Assembly (NCBI RefSeq): GCF_003234185.1
Contig: NZ_QKSM01000015.1
Span: 1-64,000, forward strand
Origin: Curtobacterium sp. MCSS17_008
GTDB taxonomy: Bacteria; Actinomycetota; Actinomycetes; Actinomycetales; Microbacteriaceae
DNA: 64,000 bases
Direction of reading: 5' to 3'
The notes under the pieces are model-generated. The model was not told where the DNA came from, did not search any database, and was given only the letters and a program-made list of their open reading frames with translations. Shown in pieces: positions 17,351 to 25,680 of this stretch (within the stretch, counting starts at the first letter, position 1; each line of letters starts with the position of its first letter). A program made the position numbers and the translations under genes.

Positions 17351-17384
17351 CAGGTGGCTAGCCTCCGAGTCCGACAACGAGTGT

Positions 17385-17404
17385 GCCCCGCTCTCGAGCG
17401 GGGC
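17385..17404 (+). other. spacer hairpin between the two tRNA-Glu genes
   Basis: An 8-bp stem (GCCCCGCT with AGCGGGGC) around a CTCG loop ends 4 nt before the second tRNA. It may guide processing of a dimeric precursor or act as a weak terminator. Confidence 0.5.
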
Positions 17405-17408
17405 GTGC

Positions 17409-17484
17409 GGCCCCATCGTATAGCGGCCTAGTACGTCGCCCTCTCACGGCGGTAACGCGGGTTCGAATCCCGCTGGGGTCACCA
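17409..17484 (+). tRNA. tRNA-Glu(CTC), copy 2
   Basis: This is an exact repeat of the 76-nt gene at 17275-17350, including the encoded CCA. No separate promoter is apparent in the 58-bp spacer, so both are probably cut from one transcript. Confidence 0.95.
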
Positions 17485-17491
17485 CACCGCA

Positions 17492-17525
17492 GAACCCCCG
17501 TCGAGCTCCGGCTCGGCGGGGGTTC
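17492..17525. terminator. terminator after the tRNA-Glu pair
   Basis: A 15-bp stem with one G-U pair (17492-17506 with 17511-17525) and a 4-nt loop lies between the tRNAs and the convergent monooxygenase gene, so it may serve both. Confidence 0.8.
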
Positions 17526-17556
17526 CGTCGTCTCGGCCGGCCCCGCCTCGACCGCG

Positions 17557-18693
17557 TCACCGGTCGAGGGGTCCGGGGTGTTCGTCGAGCCAGCGGTCGA
17601 GGTCGCGTGCGGCGCTCCGTCCGGCCCGGTTGGCGCCGACCGTCGACTGCGACGGTCCGTAGCCGATCAGGTGCACGCGCGGCTCGCCGACCACCTGCGT
17701 GCCGACCACGGGCACGCCGCCGAGCGGACCGCGGAGGCGCATCGGCGCGAGGTGGTCGAGGTCGGCCCGGTAGCCCGTCGCCCACAGCACGACGTCGACG
17801 CTCGTGTCCGATCCGTCCGCCTCGACGACACCGTGCGGACGCATCCGCGTGAACATTGGTCGCCGGTCGAGCACGCCGCGGCGTGCGGCGTCGCGTGCGG
17901 CGTCGGTCCAGACGAGCCCGGTGTAGGAGACGATGCTCGCCGGAGGGCGCCCGGCCCGGACGTCGGCGGCGACGCGTCGCTCGACGTCGACCCCGTCGAC
18001 CTCGTGGACGAACCCACCGGGCAGGAAGACGGGCTCCCGACGGGTGTACCAGACCGTCGAGGTGACGAGGCTGATCTCCCCGAGGAGTTGCACGGCCGAG
18101 ACGCCACCGCCGACGACGGCCACCCGACGTCCGCGGAAGCGCTCGGCGGCTGTGTACCCGCGGCTGTGGAGCTGCTCACCGAGGAACGTCTCGGCGCCGG
18201 GGACGTCCGGCACCACCGGGGTGTTCCACGTGCCCGTGGCGTTCACGACCGTCCGGACGCGCCACGAGCCGTGGTCGGTGGTGACGAGGAGTGGGCCGTC
18301 GGGGCGGTCGTCGAGCGGTGCGACCGCGTCGACGCGCACGGGGCGCAGCACGGGGAGGTCCTCGTGCGACTCGTACGCGGCGAAGTAGCGGGGGACCGCG
18401 GAGTTGGCCGACTCGTCGGCGTCGACCGGCGGCAGGGGCATGCCGGGCAGGTCGTGGATGCCGTTCACCGTCGCCATCCGCAGCGGCGCCCACCGGTGCT
18501 GCCAAGCGCCTCCCGGCCGGGGGTTCGCGTCGAGGACCACGACGGTCCGGTCGACACCCGAGGCGGCAGTCCCGCCGGGCTCCCGGAGTGCGCGGAACCC
18601 GCGACGCCGCAGGTGGTGCGCTGCCGACAGGCCGGCCTGGCCCGCCCCGACGACGGCGACGGTGGCGGAACCGTCCGGCGTCTGGGTGGTCAT
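17557..18693 (-). CDS. flavin-dependent monooxygenase / NAD(P)-binding oxidoreductase
   Basis: This 378-residue protein has an FAD motif GAGQAG at residues 16-21, the NADPH motif GGGVSA near 190 and the ATGYR motif near 310, as in the flavin monooxygenase and Baeyer-Villiger/YUCCA-like superfamily. A canonical FxGxxxHxxx(Y/F) fingerprint is not obvious, so the substrate class is open. It is transcribed away from the siderophore operon; its TACGCT -10 at 18700-18705 lies 6 nt before the ATG. It has no visible iron box of its own. Confidence 0.8.
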   Translation of the reverse strand: MTTQTPDGSATVAVVGAGQAGLSAAHHLRRRGFRALREPGGTAASGVDRTVVVLDANPRPGGAWQHRWAPLRMATVNGIHDLPGMPLPPVDADESANSAVPRYFAAYESHEDLPVLRPVRVDAVAPLDDRPDGPLLVTTDHGSWRVRTVVNATGTWNTPVVPDVPGAETFLGEQLHSRGYTAAERFRGRRVAVVGGGVSAVQLLGEISLVTSTVWYTRREPVFLPGGFVHEVDGVDVERRVAADVRAGRPPASIVSYTGLVWTDAARDAARRGVLDRRPMFTRMRPHGVVEADGSDTSVDVVLWATGYRADLDHLAPMRLRGPLGGVPVVGTQVVGEPRVHLIGYGPSQSTVGANRAGRSAARDLDRWLDEHPGPLDR

Positions 18694-18775
18694 CCGGCGA
18701 GCGTACCGTCCTCGCAGCGGCCGCCGGGTGGAACGAGCGGTCTTCCCCCGTTCGCGGTTCCGTTCCGGGCCCAAG

Positions 18776-18794
18776 TGAGGTTAGCCTTGCCTAA
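18776..18794 (+). promoter_or_regulatory. iron box (IdeR/DtxR/DmdR operator) of the des operon
   Basis: TGAGGTTAGCCTTGCCTAA matches the actinobacterial 19-bp iron-box consensus (TTAGGTTAGGCTCACCTAA) at 15 positions by eye. A TANNNT element, TAGCCT, lies inside it at 18782-18787, 8 nt before the GTG of desA. Iron-loaded repressor would therefore cover the -10 itself. Confidence 0.88.
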
Positions 18795-18795
18795 C

Positions 18796-20334
18796 GTGAA
18801 CAGCGATACACCACTGCTCGAGATCCTCACCTCCGACGCCGCCGACCGGTACCGCGTGGTCGTCGGGGGCGCCGTCGACCGGACCGCGGAACGCCTCGCA
18901 GGCGTCGTCTCCCCGACCACCGACACCCCTGCTGCGGTCCTCCGGGACCGTGTCGCGGGCGTCGACCTCGACCGGCCGCTCGGCAGCGCGGACGCCGCGC
19001 TCGCCGAGGTCGACGACCTCTTCACCGCCGAGGCGGTGTGGTTCCACGACCCCGGGTACCTGGCCCACCTCAACTGCCCGGTCGCGGTCCCCGCGGTCGC
19101 CGCCGAGGCCGTCCTCGCCGTCGTGAACCCCTCGGTCGACACCTGGGACCAGTCGCGGATCGGCACCGAGATCGAGCGTCGCGTCGTCCGGTGGGCGGCG
19201 GAGACCGTCGGCTTCCCGACGGGCGACGGGATCTTCACCTCCGGCGGGACGCAGTCGAACCTCCACGCCCTGCTGCTGGCCCGGCAGGCCGCGACCTCGG
19301 ACGGGCGCACGGCGACCCCGGACGGGCGCACGGCGGCCGCGGACGGGCCTGCGGTGGCCTCGACCCGGCGCGTCCCCGTGCTCGACGACCTCGTCGTGCT
19401 CGCCACGGCGTCGAGCCACTTCAGCGTGCGGAAGTCCGCCATGCTCCTGGGGCTGCCGGAACGCGCGGTCGTCGACGTCGCCACCGACGCGGCCGGCCGG
19501 ATGCGCCCGGACGCCCTGGCGCACGCGATCGCGGACGTCCGGCGCGAGGGCCGGACGCCGATGGCCGTCGTCGCGACCGCCGGCACGACCGATCGCGGCT
19601 GCATCGACCCGCTCGAGCCGATCGCGGACGTCTGCGACCTCGAGGACGTCTGGCTGCACGTCGACGCGGCGTACGGGTGCGGCCTGCTCGTGTCCCCGAC
19701 GCGACGCGGCCTGCTCGACGGGATCGAGCGCGCCCGCACGGTGACGGCGGACTTCCACAAGTCGTTCTTCCAGCCGGTGTCGTCGAGTGCCCTCCTCGTG
19801 CGCGACCCCGCGGACCTCGGGCTGGCTGCCTGGCACGCGGACTACCTCAACCCCGAGGACGCCGACGAGCCGAACCAGGTCGACAAGTCGCTGCAGACCA
19901 CCCGGCGGTTCGATGCCCTGAAGCTCTGGACGACGCTCCGCGCGAGCGGGGCGGATGCGATCGGACGGGCGTTCGACACCGTGCTCGACGTCACCGAGCG
20001 TGTGCACGACCACGTCGCGGGGCACGCCGACCTGGAGCTCGTCGCACCGACGCAGCTCAGCACGGTGCTGTTCCGGTGGCAGCCCGAGGGGGTGTCCGAG
20101 GCCGAGGCGGACGCGCTCGTGGCACCGATCCGCGCGGCGCTCCTCGCCGAGGGACGGGTGCTCGTCGCGAAGACGGTCGTCGACGGCCGGCCGTGCAACA
20201 AGCTCACCCTGCTCAACCCCTCCACGAGCGCCGAGCAGGTCGTCTCGGCACTCGACCACGTCGTGGCGACCGCCGAGCGCCTGCACGCGGCCCGCGCCAC
20301 CCACACGACCTCGACGACGGGAGCGACCCGATGA
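18796..20334 (+). CDS. desA: PLP-dependent (lysine) decarboxylase of siderophore synthesis
   Basis: This 512-residue group II PLP decarboxylase has the cofactor lysine K322 in DFHKSFFQP, the ring-nitrogen aspartate D290 in HVDAAYG, and SGGTQSN earlier in the PLP domain. In desferrioxamine pathways DesA decarboxylates lysine to cadaverine. Context with desB and desCD supports that, though related enzymes use diaminobutyrate. The GTG at 18796 lies 1 nt after the iron box, and no Shine-Dalgarno is possible there, so the mRNA is probably leaderless. Residues 166-190 are a low-complexity insert encoded by three 21-bp repeats. The stop overlaps desB as ATGA. Confidence 0.85.
   Translation: MNSDTPLLEILTSDAADRYRVVVGGAVDRTAERLAGVVSPTTDTPAAVLRDRVAGVDLDRPLGSADAALAEVDDLFTAEAVWFHDPGYLAHLNCPVAVPAVAAEAVLAVVNPSVDTWDQSRIGTEIERRVVRWAAETVGFPTGDGIFTSGGTQSNLHALLLARQAATSDGRTATPDGRTAAADGPAVASTRRVPVLDDLVVLATASSHFSVRKSAMLLGLPERAVVDVATDAAGRMRPDALAHAIADVRREGRTPMAVVATAGTTDRGCIDPLEPIADVCDLEDVWLHVDAAYGCGLLVSPTRRGLLDGIERARTVTADFHKSFFQPVSSSALLVRDPADLGLAAWHADYLNPEDADEPNQVDKSLQTTRRFDALKLWTTLRASGADAIGRAFDTVLDVTERVHDHVAGHADLELVAPTQLSTVLFRWQPEGVSEAEADALVAPIRAALLAEGRVLVAKTVVDGRPCNKLTLLNPSTSAEQVVSALDHVVATAERLHAARATHTTSTTGATR
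19299..19361 (+). repeat. three 21-bp repeats inside desA
   Basis: Units starting at 19299, 19320 and 19341 share GGACGGGC and, in the first two, GGACGGGCGCACGGCG. They encode seven-residue steps of the type PDGRTAA in a surface loop of the decarboxylase. Confidence 0.8.
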
Positions 20335-21725
20335 CCACCAGCACCGTCCACGACCTGCTCGCCATCGGCATCGGCCCGTTCAACCTCGGCCTGGCCTGCC
20401 TCACCGAACCGCTCGACGACGTCGACGCAGTCTTCCTCGACCAGGCCGACGGCTTCGCGTGGCACCACGGCATGATGCTCGACGACGCCACCATCCAGGT
20501 GCCGTTCCTCGCCGACCTCGTGACGATGGCCGACCCGACGTCGAGGTTCTCGTTCCTCGCCTGGCTCAAGGCGACCGGGCGCCTCTACCCCTTCTACATC
20601 CGCGAGGACTTCCACCCGCTGCGCGTGGAGTACGACGCCTACTGCCGGTGGGCCGCGGAGCGCCTCGACACCCTGCGGTGGGGTCGCCGGGTCGTCGCGG
20701 TCGAGCACGACGAGGACACGGACCTGTTCACGGTGCGCGCCGAGACGGCGCAGGGACCCGAGCAGTACGTCGCCCGGCACGTCGTGCTCGGCATCGGCAC
20801 CGAACCCAGCGTGCCCGAGGCGCTGCGCAACCTCGACGGTCCGGTCGTGCACTCCGCCGGGTACCTGTCCGCGCGCGAGGACCTCCGCCGCGCCGACTCG
20901 ATCGCCGTCGTCGGCAGCGGCCAGTCCGCCGCCGAGGTCTACCGCGACCTGCTCGAGGGCATCCGCGACGGCGGGTACCGCCTCGACTGGATCACGCGCT
21001 CGCCCCGGTTCTTCCCGATGGAGGACACCAAGCTCACGCTCGAGATGACGAGCCCCGAGTACACGGACCACTTCCACGCCCTGCCGCGCGAGGTCCGCGA
21101 CCGCCTCGGCCGCGAGCAGCGCGGGCTCTACAAGGGCATCAGCGCCGACCTGGTCGACGAGGTCTACGACGCGCTCTACCGGATCAGCGCGCGCGGTCCG
21201 GTGCCGACGACACTCCGCACCGACACGAGCGTCGTCGCCGCCGCGTGGCTGCCCGACCGAGACCGCTTCCGCCTCACGCTCCGGCACGGGCAACTCGGCA
21301 CCGAGGCGACGCACGAGGTGGCCCGCCTCGTCCTCGCCACCGGGTACCGTCCGCGCACGCCCGACTTCCTCGACCCCGTCGCGCACCTGGTCGCCCGCGA
21401 CGACCTCGGCCGGCTCGCGGTCGCCCGCGACCTGCACGTCGACACGCTCGGAGGACGCATCTGGGTGCAGAACGCCGAGGAGCACACGCACGGCCTCACC
21501 GCGCCGGACCTCGGCATGGGAGCCTGGCGGAACGCGTCGATCATCCGGTCCGTCACGGGGCGCGCCGTGTACGGCCTGGAGGAACGGATCGCCTTCCAGG
21601 AGTTCGGCCTGCCCGGTGGGCGGCCGGCTCCCGACCCCACGGCGAGCGCCGACCCGCCGCGTGCGGCGAGCGCCGCCACGGACGCCGCGGGCGTGCCCGC
21701 CGCTGCGGCGGAGGTGTCCGCGTGA
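20331..21725 (+). CDS. desB: lysine/cadaverine N-hydroxylating monooxygenase
   Basis: This 464-residue protein belongs to the N-hydroxylating flavoprotein family (IucD/SidA/PvdA type). The FAD motif is GIGPFNLG at residues 13-20, the NADPH motif is VVGSGQSAAE, and ATGYRPRTPDFL is the C-terminal family signature. It should hydroxylate one amine of cadaverine with NADPH and oxygen, giving the hydroxamate precursor. It overlaps desA and desCD by 4 bp at either end. The last 35 residues are an alanine- and proline-rich tail that looks disordered. Confidence 0.92.
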   Translation: MTTSTVHDLLAIGIGPFNLGLACLTEPLDDVDAVFLDQADGFAWHHGMMLDDATIQVPFLADLVTMADPTSRFSFLAWLKATGRLYPFYIREDFHPLRVEYDAYCRWAAERLDTLRWGRRVVAVEHDEDTDLFTVRAETAQGPEQYVARHVVLGIGTEPSVPEALRNLDGPVVHSAGYLSAREDLRRADSIAVVGSGQSAAEVYRDLLEGIRDGGYRLDWITRSPRFFPMEDTKLTLEMTSPEYTDHFHALPREVRDRLGREQRGLYKGISADLVDEVYDALYRISARGPVPTTLRTDTSVVAAAWLPDRDRFRLTLRHGQLGTEATHEVARLVLATGYRPRTPDFLDPVAHLVARDDLGRLAVARDLHVDTLGGRIWVQNAEEHTHGLTAPDLGMGAWRNASIIRSVTGRAVYGLEERIAFQEFGLPGGRPAPDPTASADPPRAASAATDAAGVPAAAAEVSA

Positions 21726-24058
21726 GCGCCCCGGTGGCCGTCACCGCTCCGGCGGACGCGACCACGGGCCTCCTGTCCGTCCACCCGGTGCACCCGGACC
21801 ACGACGCCGCCGTCGTGCAGGCGTGGCTCGCGGACGCGGCATCCTCGTGGTGGGAGATGACGGACCACGACGTCGACGCCGTCCGCGCGTACCTGCGCGC
21901 CGTGCAGGACGACCCCGCGCAGGCGGGCTGGCTGCTCCGCCGGCACGGCGAGCCGATCGCGTACGCGGAGACGTACGACCCGGCCACCGTGCTGCTCACC
22001 GACGTGTGGGACGCCGAGCCAGGGGACGTCGGCATGCACCTGCTGGTCGCACCGCCACCGGCCGACCCGTCCCCGGTCGGCGGCCGCGTGCACGGGCTCA
22101 CCAGCGCGGTGATACTGACGGTGGTCGAGCACTGCCGCGACGCGCTCGGTGCCCGGCGGGTCGTCGTCGAGCCGGACGTGCGGAACACGGCCGTGCAGCG
22201 GAAGAACACCGAGGTCGGGTTCCGGGCGCTGCGTGAGGTCGACGTGGACGGCAAGCGAGCACTGCTGTCCGTGCTCGACACCGAGCGGATCGGCGTGCCG
22301 GACGACGACGGACCCGCAGCGCACCTCCGGCCGGAGCACCTTGAGCCGGCGCAGCGACACCTCGTCGCGAAGGCGATCGCCGAGTTCACGCACGAGCGGC
22401 TGGTCGCGCCGCGTGCCGACGGTGACGGGTGGGCGCTCGACGCGGGGGACTCGACCTACCGGTTCCGAGCGCGGGTGCACGCGCTCGAGCACTGGACGCT
22501 CGACGAGGCCTCGCTGACCCGGACGCGGGCGGGCTCGCCGGCGCCGCTCGACGCGCAGGACCTCGTGCTCGCGCTGCACGACACGCTCGGCATCCCGGAC
22601 GAGCTCCTCGGCACCTACCTCGAGGAGATCGCCTCCACCCTGGCGAGCGCCGCCGCGAAGGACCGGCGGGGCGGACCGTCCGCGGCGCAGCTCGCCCGCG
22701 GCCGATCCGACGGTGACGTGGTCGCGGCGTTCCAGGACGCCGAGGCCGCGATGACCGAGGGACACCCGGCGTTCGTCGCCGCCAACGGTCGCATCGGGTT
22801 CGGGCTCGACGAGTACCGCGCCTACGCCCCGGAGTCGGGCGGGCGCTTCCGCTACCGGTGGCTCGCCGCCCGGCGTGAGCACACCCACCTGGCGCTCGCC
22901 GGGGACCGCACCGAGCGGCAGCACTGGGACGCCGAACTCGACGCGTCGACCGTCGACCGGTTCCGCGACGTGCTCGAACGGCGGGGGCTCGACCCGTCGG
23001 AGTACACCTGGTTCCCGGTGCACCCGTGGCAGTGGCAGCACCGCATCGCCGTGACGTTCGCGCCGGACCTCGGGCGGCAGGACCTCGTCGACCTGGGCGA
23101 GGGACCGGACGACCACCAGCCGCAGCAGTCGATCCGGACGGCGTTCAACCGCTCCCGCCCGGAGCGCTCGTACGTCAAGACGGCGCTCGCCGTCCAGAAC
23201 ATGGGGTTCCTCCGGGGCATGTCGCCGGCGTACATGCGGACCGCGCCCGCGGTGAACGACTGGGTCGCCGGACTCGTCGAGGCCGATCCGGTGCTCACCG
23301 CTGCCGGGTTCGGGGTGCTCCGGGAACACGCGGCGATCGGCTACACCGGCGACGCGTACCACCGCGTCGACGTGCCCTCGCCGCAGCGCAAGATGCTCGC
23401 CGCGCTGTGGCGGGAGAGCCCGGTCCCGCGGTTGCGGACGGGGGAGCGGCCGATCACCATGGCGGCGCTGCTCCACCGGGACGCCCGCGGCCGCTCCGTC
23501 GCCGCCGCGCTGGTGGCTCGGTCGGGGCTCGACGCGGCCGAGTGGGTCCGTCGGTACCTCGACGCGTACCTCCGACCCGTCGTGCACTGCCTGACCGAGC
23601 ACCAGCTGCTGTTCATGCCGCACGGCGAGAACCTCGTGCTCGTCCTGCGTGACGGGGTGGTCTCGCGCGTGTTCATGAAGGACGTCGGGGAGGAGGTCGT
23701 GGTCGTCGGGGACGTCGCGGTGCCCGCCGGGATCGAGCGCATCGTGCACCCTGTGGACGACGACGAGGCGGCGCTCGGGGTGTTCACCGACGTCTTCGAC
23801 GGCGTGCTCCGGTACCTCGCCGCGATCCTGGACGAGGACGGCGTGCTGCCCGCGGCCGCGTTCTGGCGGCTCGTGGGCGCGTGCGTGGACGGTGCGGCCG
23901 CGGGTCGTGCCCGGGGGATCGACCTCCGGGCCCCGGACTTCGAGCACTCGTGCCTCAACCGGCTGCAGCTCCGGAACACCCTGCAGATGGTGGACCTGAC
24001 GGCGCAGACCGACTCGCTCATCCGGGCGGGGCGGATGACGAACCCGATCGCCCGCTGA
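21722..24058 (+). CDS. desCD: DesC-DesD fusion: GNAT acyltransferase plus NIS siderophore synthetase
   Basis: This 778-residue protein joins two pathway steps. Residues 1 to about 185 form a GNAT-type acyltransferase of the IucB/RhbD group (HPDHDAAVVQAWL, VVVEPDVRNTAVQRKNTEVGF), which should acylate hydroxycadaverine from succinyl- or acetyl-CoA. Residues from about 200 to the end are an IucA/IucC-type NIS synthetase (HPWQWQHRI, QQSIRT, KTALAVQNMGFLRGMSP, HGENLVLVLRDG), which activates the carboxylate with ATP and oligomerises or cyclises the product. In Streptomyces these are separate proteins, DesC and DesD. The GTG start overlaps desB as GTGA. The likely product is a desferrioxamine, which sequence alone cannot specify. 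Confidence 0.9.
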   Translation: MSAPVAVTAPADATTGLLSVHPVHPDHDAAVVQAWLADAASSWWEMTDHDVDAVRAYLRAVQDDPAQAGWLLRRHGEPIAYAETYDPATVLLTDVWDAEPGDVGMHLLVAPPPADPSPVGGRVHGLTSAVILTVVEHCRDALGARRVVVEPDVRNTAVQRKNTEVGFRALREVDVDGKRALLSVLDTERIGVPDDDGPAAHLRPEHLEPAQRHLVAKAIAEFTHERLVAPRADGDGWALDAGDSTYRFRARVHALEHWTLDEASLTRTRAGSPAPLDAQDLVLALHDTLGIPDELLGTYLEEIASTLASAAAKDRRGGPSAAQLARGRSDGDVVAAFQDAEAAMTEGHPAFVAANGRIGFGLDEYRAYAPESGGRFRYRWLAARREHTHLALAGDRTERQHWDAELDASTVDRFRDVLERRGLDPSEYTWFPVHPWQWQHRIAVTFAPDLGRQDLVDLGEGPDDHQPQQSIRTAFNRSRPERSYVKTALAVQNMGFLRGMSPAYMRTAPAVNDWVAGLVEADPVLTAAGFGVLREHAAIGYTGDAYHRVDVPSPQRKMLAALWRESPVPRLRTGERPITMAALLHRDARGRSVAAALVARSGLDAAEWVRRYLDAYLRPVVHCLTEHQLLFMPHGENLVLVLRDGVVSRVFMKDVGEEVVVVGDVAVPAGIERIVHPVDDDEAALGVFTDVFDGVLRYLAAILDEDGVLPAAAFWRLVGACVDGAAAGRARGIDLRAPDFEHSCLNRLQLRNTLQMVDLTAQTDSLIRAGRMTNPIAR

Positions 24059-24076
24059 GGGTCCGCTCACGAACCA

Positions 24077-24110
24077 GGTCCGCGGGCGGTGGCGGCCACC
24101 CCCGCGGACC
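24077..24110 (+). terminator. terminator of the des operon
   Basis: A 10-bp outer stem (24077-24086 with 24101-24110), continued inward by GGTGG/CCACC with one bulged base, lies 18 nt after desCD. Confidence 0.7.
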
Positions 24111-24130
24111 GGTTGTGCGAGGCTGACGGG

Positions 24131-24577
24131 GTGACCCGCGCCGACGACCGTCCACCGCACCGCCGCTGGCGGTACCTGGGCCTCGTGGCTGTCGGGGGAA
24201 CGGTCGGGACCGGTGTCCGGGCAGCGCTCGCCGGGGCGTTCCCCGCCGTCGACGGCATCAGCTGGACGATCCTCGGCATCAACGTCGTCGGTGCGTTCTG
24301 CCTCGGTCTGCTCCTGGAGGCCCTCGCGCACGCGGGATCGGACCTCGGCCGGCGTCGGGCGCTCCGCCTGTTCGTCGGGACCGGCGTGCTCGGCGGCTTC
24401 ACGACCTACTCGACGCTCGCCGACGACACCGCCCGGCTGCTCGACGTCGGCCGCTGGGGAGCCGGCACGGGGTACGCGCTGCTCTCGGTCGTGCTCGGGC
24501 TCGCCGCCGCGGCAGCGGGAGCGTGGCTCGCCGCCGCTCGGCGCGCCCGCGGCTCCCGGACGGGAGACGCCCGGTGA
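24131..24577 (+). CDS. crcB: FluC/CrcB fluoride channel subunit 1
   Basis: This 148-residue protein has four hydrophobic helices and the FluC signatures GGTVGTGVR near the start, a conserved asparagine in GINVVGAF, and GGFTTYSTL in helix 3. FluC proteins are dual-topology dimers that export fluoride. A second crcB follows with a 4-bp overlap, so this pair should form a heterodimer with fixed opposite orientations. The GTG start is 6 nt from GAGGCT, a weak -10. I see no fluoride riboswitch upstream. Confidence 0.93.
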   Translation: MTRADDRPPHRRWRYLGLVAVGGTVGTGVRAALAGAFPAVDGISWTILGINVVGAFCLGLLLEALAHAGSDLGRRRALRLFVGTGVLGGFTTYSTLADDTARLLDVGRWGAGTGYALLSVVLGLAAAAAGAWLAAARRARGSRTGDAR

Positions 24578-24963
24578 ACCCGCTCGAGCTCCTGCTGGTC
24601 TCCCTCGGAGGCGGTGTCGGCGCTGCCCTGCGCTCCTGGCTCGACGGCGTCGTCAAGTCCTCGGTCCGTGGCACCGCGCTCGGGCGCTTCCCGCTCGGCA
24701 CGCTCGTCATCAACGTGACGGGGTCCCTCGTGCTCGGGTTCCTCACCGGTCTCGGCGAGACCGGGTCGCTCGGTCCCTCCGTGGTCGCGGTGCTCGCAAC
24801 GGGCATGATGGGCGGGTACACGACGTTCTCGACGGCGAGCGTCGAGACCGTGCAGCTCCTCCGGACCGGCAAGACCCGGCTCGCCGTCCTGTACGGCCTC
24901 GGGATGCTCGTCGTCTCGGTCGGCGCAGCCGCGCTCGGCCTGTACACCGGAAGGAACACATGA
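24574..24963 (+). CDS. crcB: FluC/CrcB fluoride channel subunit 2
   Basis: This 129-residue four-helix FluC subunit has GGGVGAALRSWLD, LVINVTGSLVLGF and GGYTTFSTASVE. It starts at a GTG that overlaps the first subunit's stop (GTGA). An in-frame upstream ATG at 24523 lies inside the first subunit and is not needed. Its stop overlaps the next gene as ATGA, so three genes are translationally linked. Confidence 0.93.
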   Translation: MNPLELLLVSLGGGVGAALRSWLDGVVKSSVRGTALGRFPLGTLVINVTGSLVLGFLTGLGETGSLGPSVVAVLATGMMGGYTTFSTASVETVQLLRTGKTRLAVLYGLGMLVVSVGAAALGLYTGRNT

Positions 24964-25565
24964 CCTCGGAACGCCCCGGCGAACTCGTCCTCGTCCGTCA
25001 CGGAGAGACGGAGTGGTCGAAGAGCGGGCAGCACACCGGCCGCACCGACATCCCGCTCACCGAGAACGGCATCGAGCAGGCGAAGCGCGCCGGCCGGTAC
25101 CTCGCGGACCGCACCTTCGCGCTCGCGCTCTCGAGCCCGCTGCAGCGCGCTCGGGACACCGCCGAGCTCGTCGGCGTCGACCCGGAGCTCGACGAGGACC
25201 TGTACGAGTGGGACTACGGCGCGTACGAGGGCCTGACCACACCCCAGATCAAGGTGCAGCGCCACGGACCGTGGGACCTGTGGACCGACGGCGTGCCGGC
25301 GGGGGAGACCCCTGGTGAGAGCGCCGCCGAGGTCCGCGTCCGCGTCGAGCGCGTGCTGAACCGCGTCCGCCCGGTCCTCGCCGAGGGCGACGACGCCATC
25401 GTGGTCGCGCACGGCCACGTGCTCCGCGCGCTCGGAGCCGCCTGGATCCGGCTTGCGCCGCAGGACGGCGCCGTGCTCAAGCTCGGCACCGCGACGGTCA
25501 GCTCGCTCGGGTACGAGCACGGCCGCCCCGTCATCGACTCCTGGAACGTCGCGCCGCGCGACTGA
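24960..25565 (+). CDS. histidine phosphatase family protein (phosphoglycerate mutase-like)
   Basis: This 201-residue protein is in the phosphoglycerate mutase-like phosphatase superfamily. The catalytic RHGETEW motif has H14 as the phospho-acceptor, LSSPLQRARDTAEL carries the second arginine, and VVAHGHVLRAL carries the second histidine. The length and the WDYGAYEGLTT segment suit a small broad-specificity phosphatase rather than the glycolytic mutase. The ATG overlaps crcB and is preceded by GAAGGAA. Confidence 0.88.
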   Translation: MTSERPGELVLVRHGETEWSKSGQHTGRTDIPLTENGIEQAKRAGRYLADRTFALALSSPLQRARDTAELVGVDPELDEDLYEWDYGAYEGLTTPQIKVQRHGPWDLWTDGVPAGETPGESAAEVRVRVERVLNRVRPVLAEGDDAIVVAHGHVLRALGAAWIRLAPQDGAVLKLGTATVSSLGYEHGRPVIDSWNVAPRD

Positions 25566-25583
25566 TCCCGCCGCGACACGCAA

Positions 25584-25631
25584 CCCGGGCGGCTCCCCGC
25601 AGTGACACCGCACTGCAGGGAGTCGCCCGGG
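25584..25631. terminator. bidirectional terminator
   Basis: A 21-bp inverted repeat (25584-25604 with 25611-25631), perfect except for two G-U type mismatches, lies between convergent genes and can serve both. Confidence 0.85.
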
Positions 25632-25680
25632 CTGGGTCCTGCGTGGGCGACCCGGACGTCCGCCGACCGTGCGGAGCGCG

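Noticed and set aside
17275..17484. Duplicated tRNA-Glu as attL/attR of an integrated element
   Set aside because: The copies are complete, only 58 bp apart, and no integrase or element lies between them. A tandem gene duplication is simpler.
24059..24130. Possible fluoride (crcB) riboswitch before the FluC genes
   Set aside because: The 72-bp gap is mostly the des terminator hairpin and a -10 element 6 nt from the GTG. No room or motif for the riboswitch.
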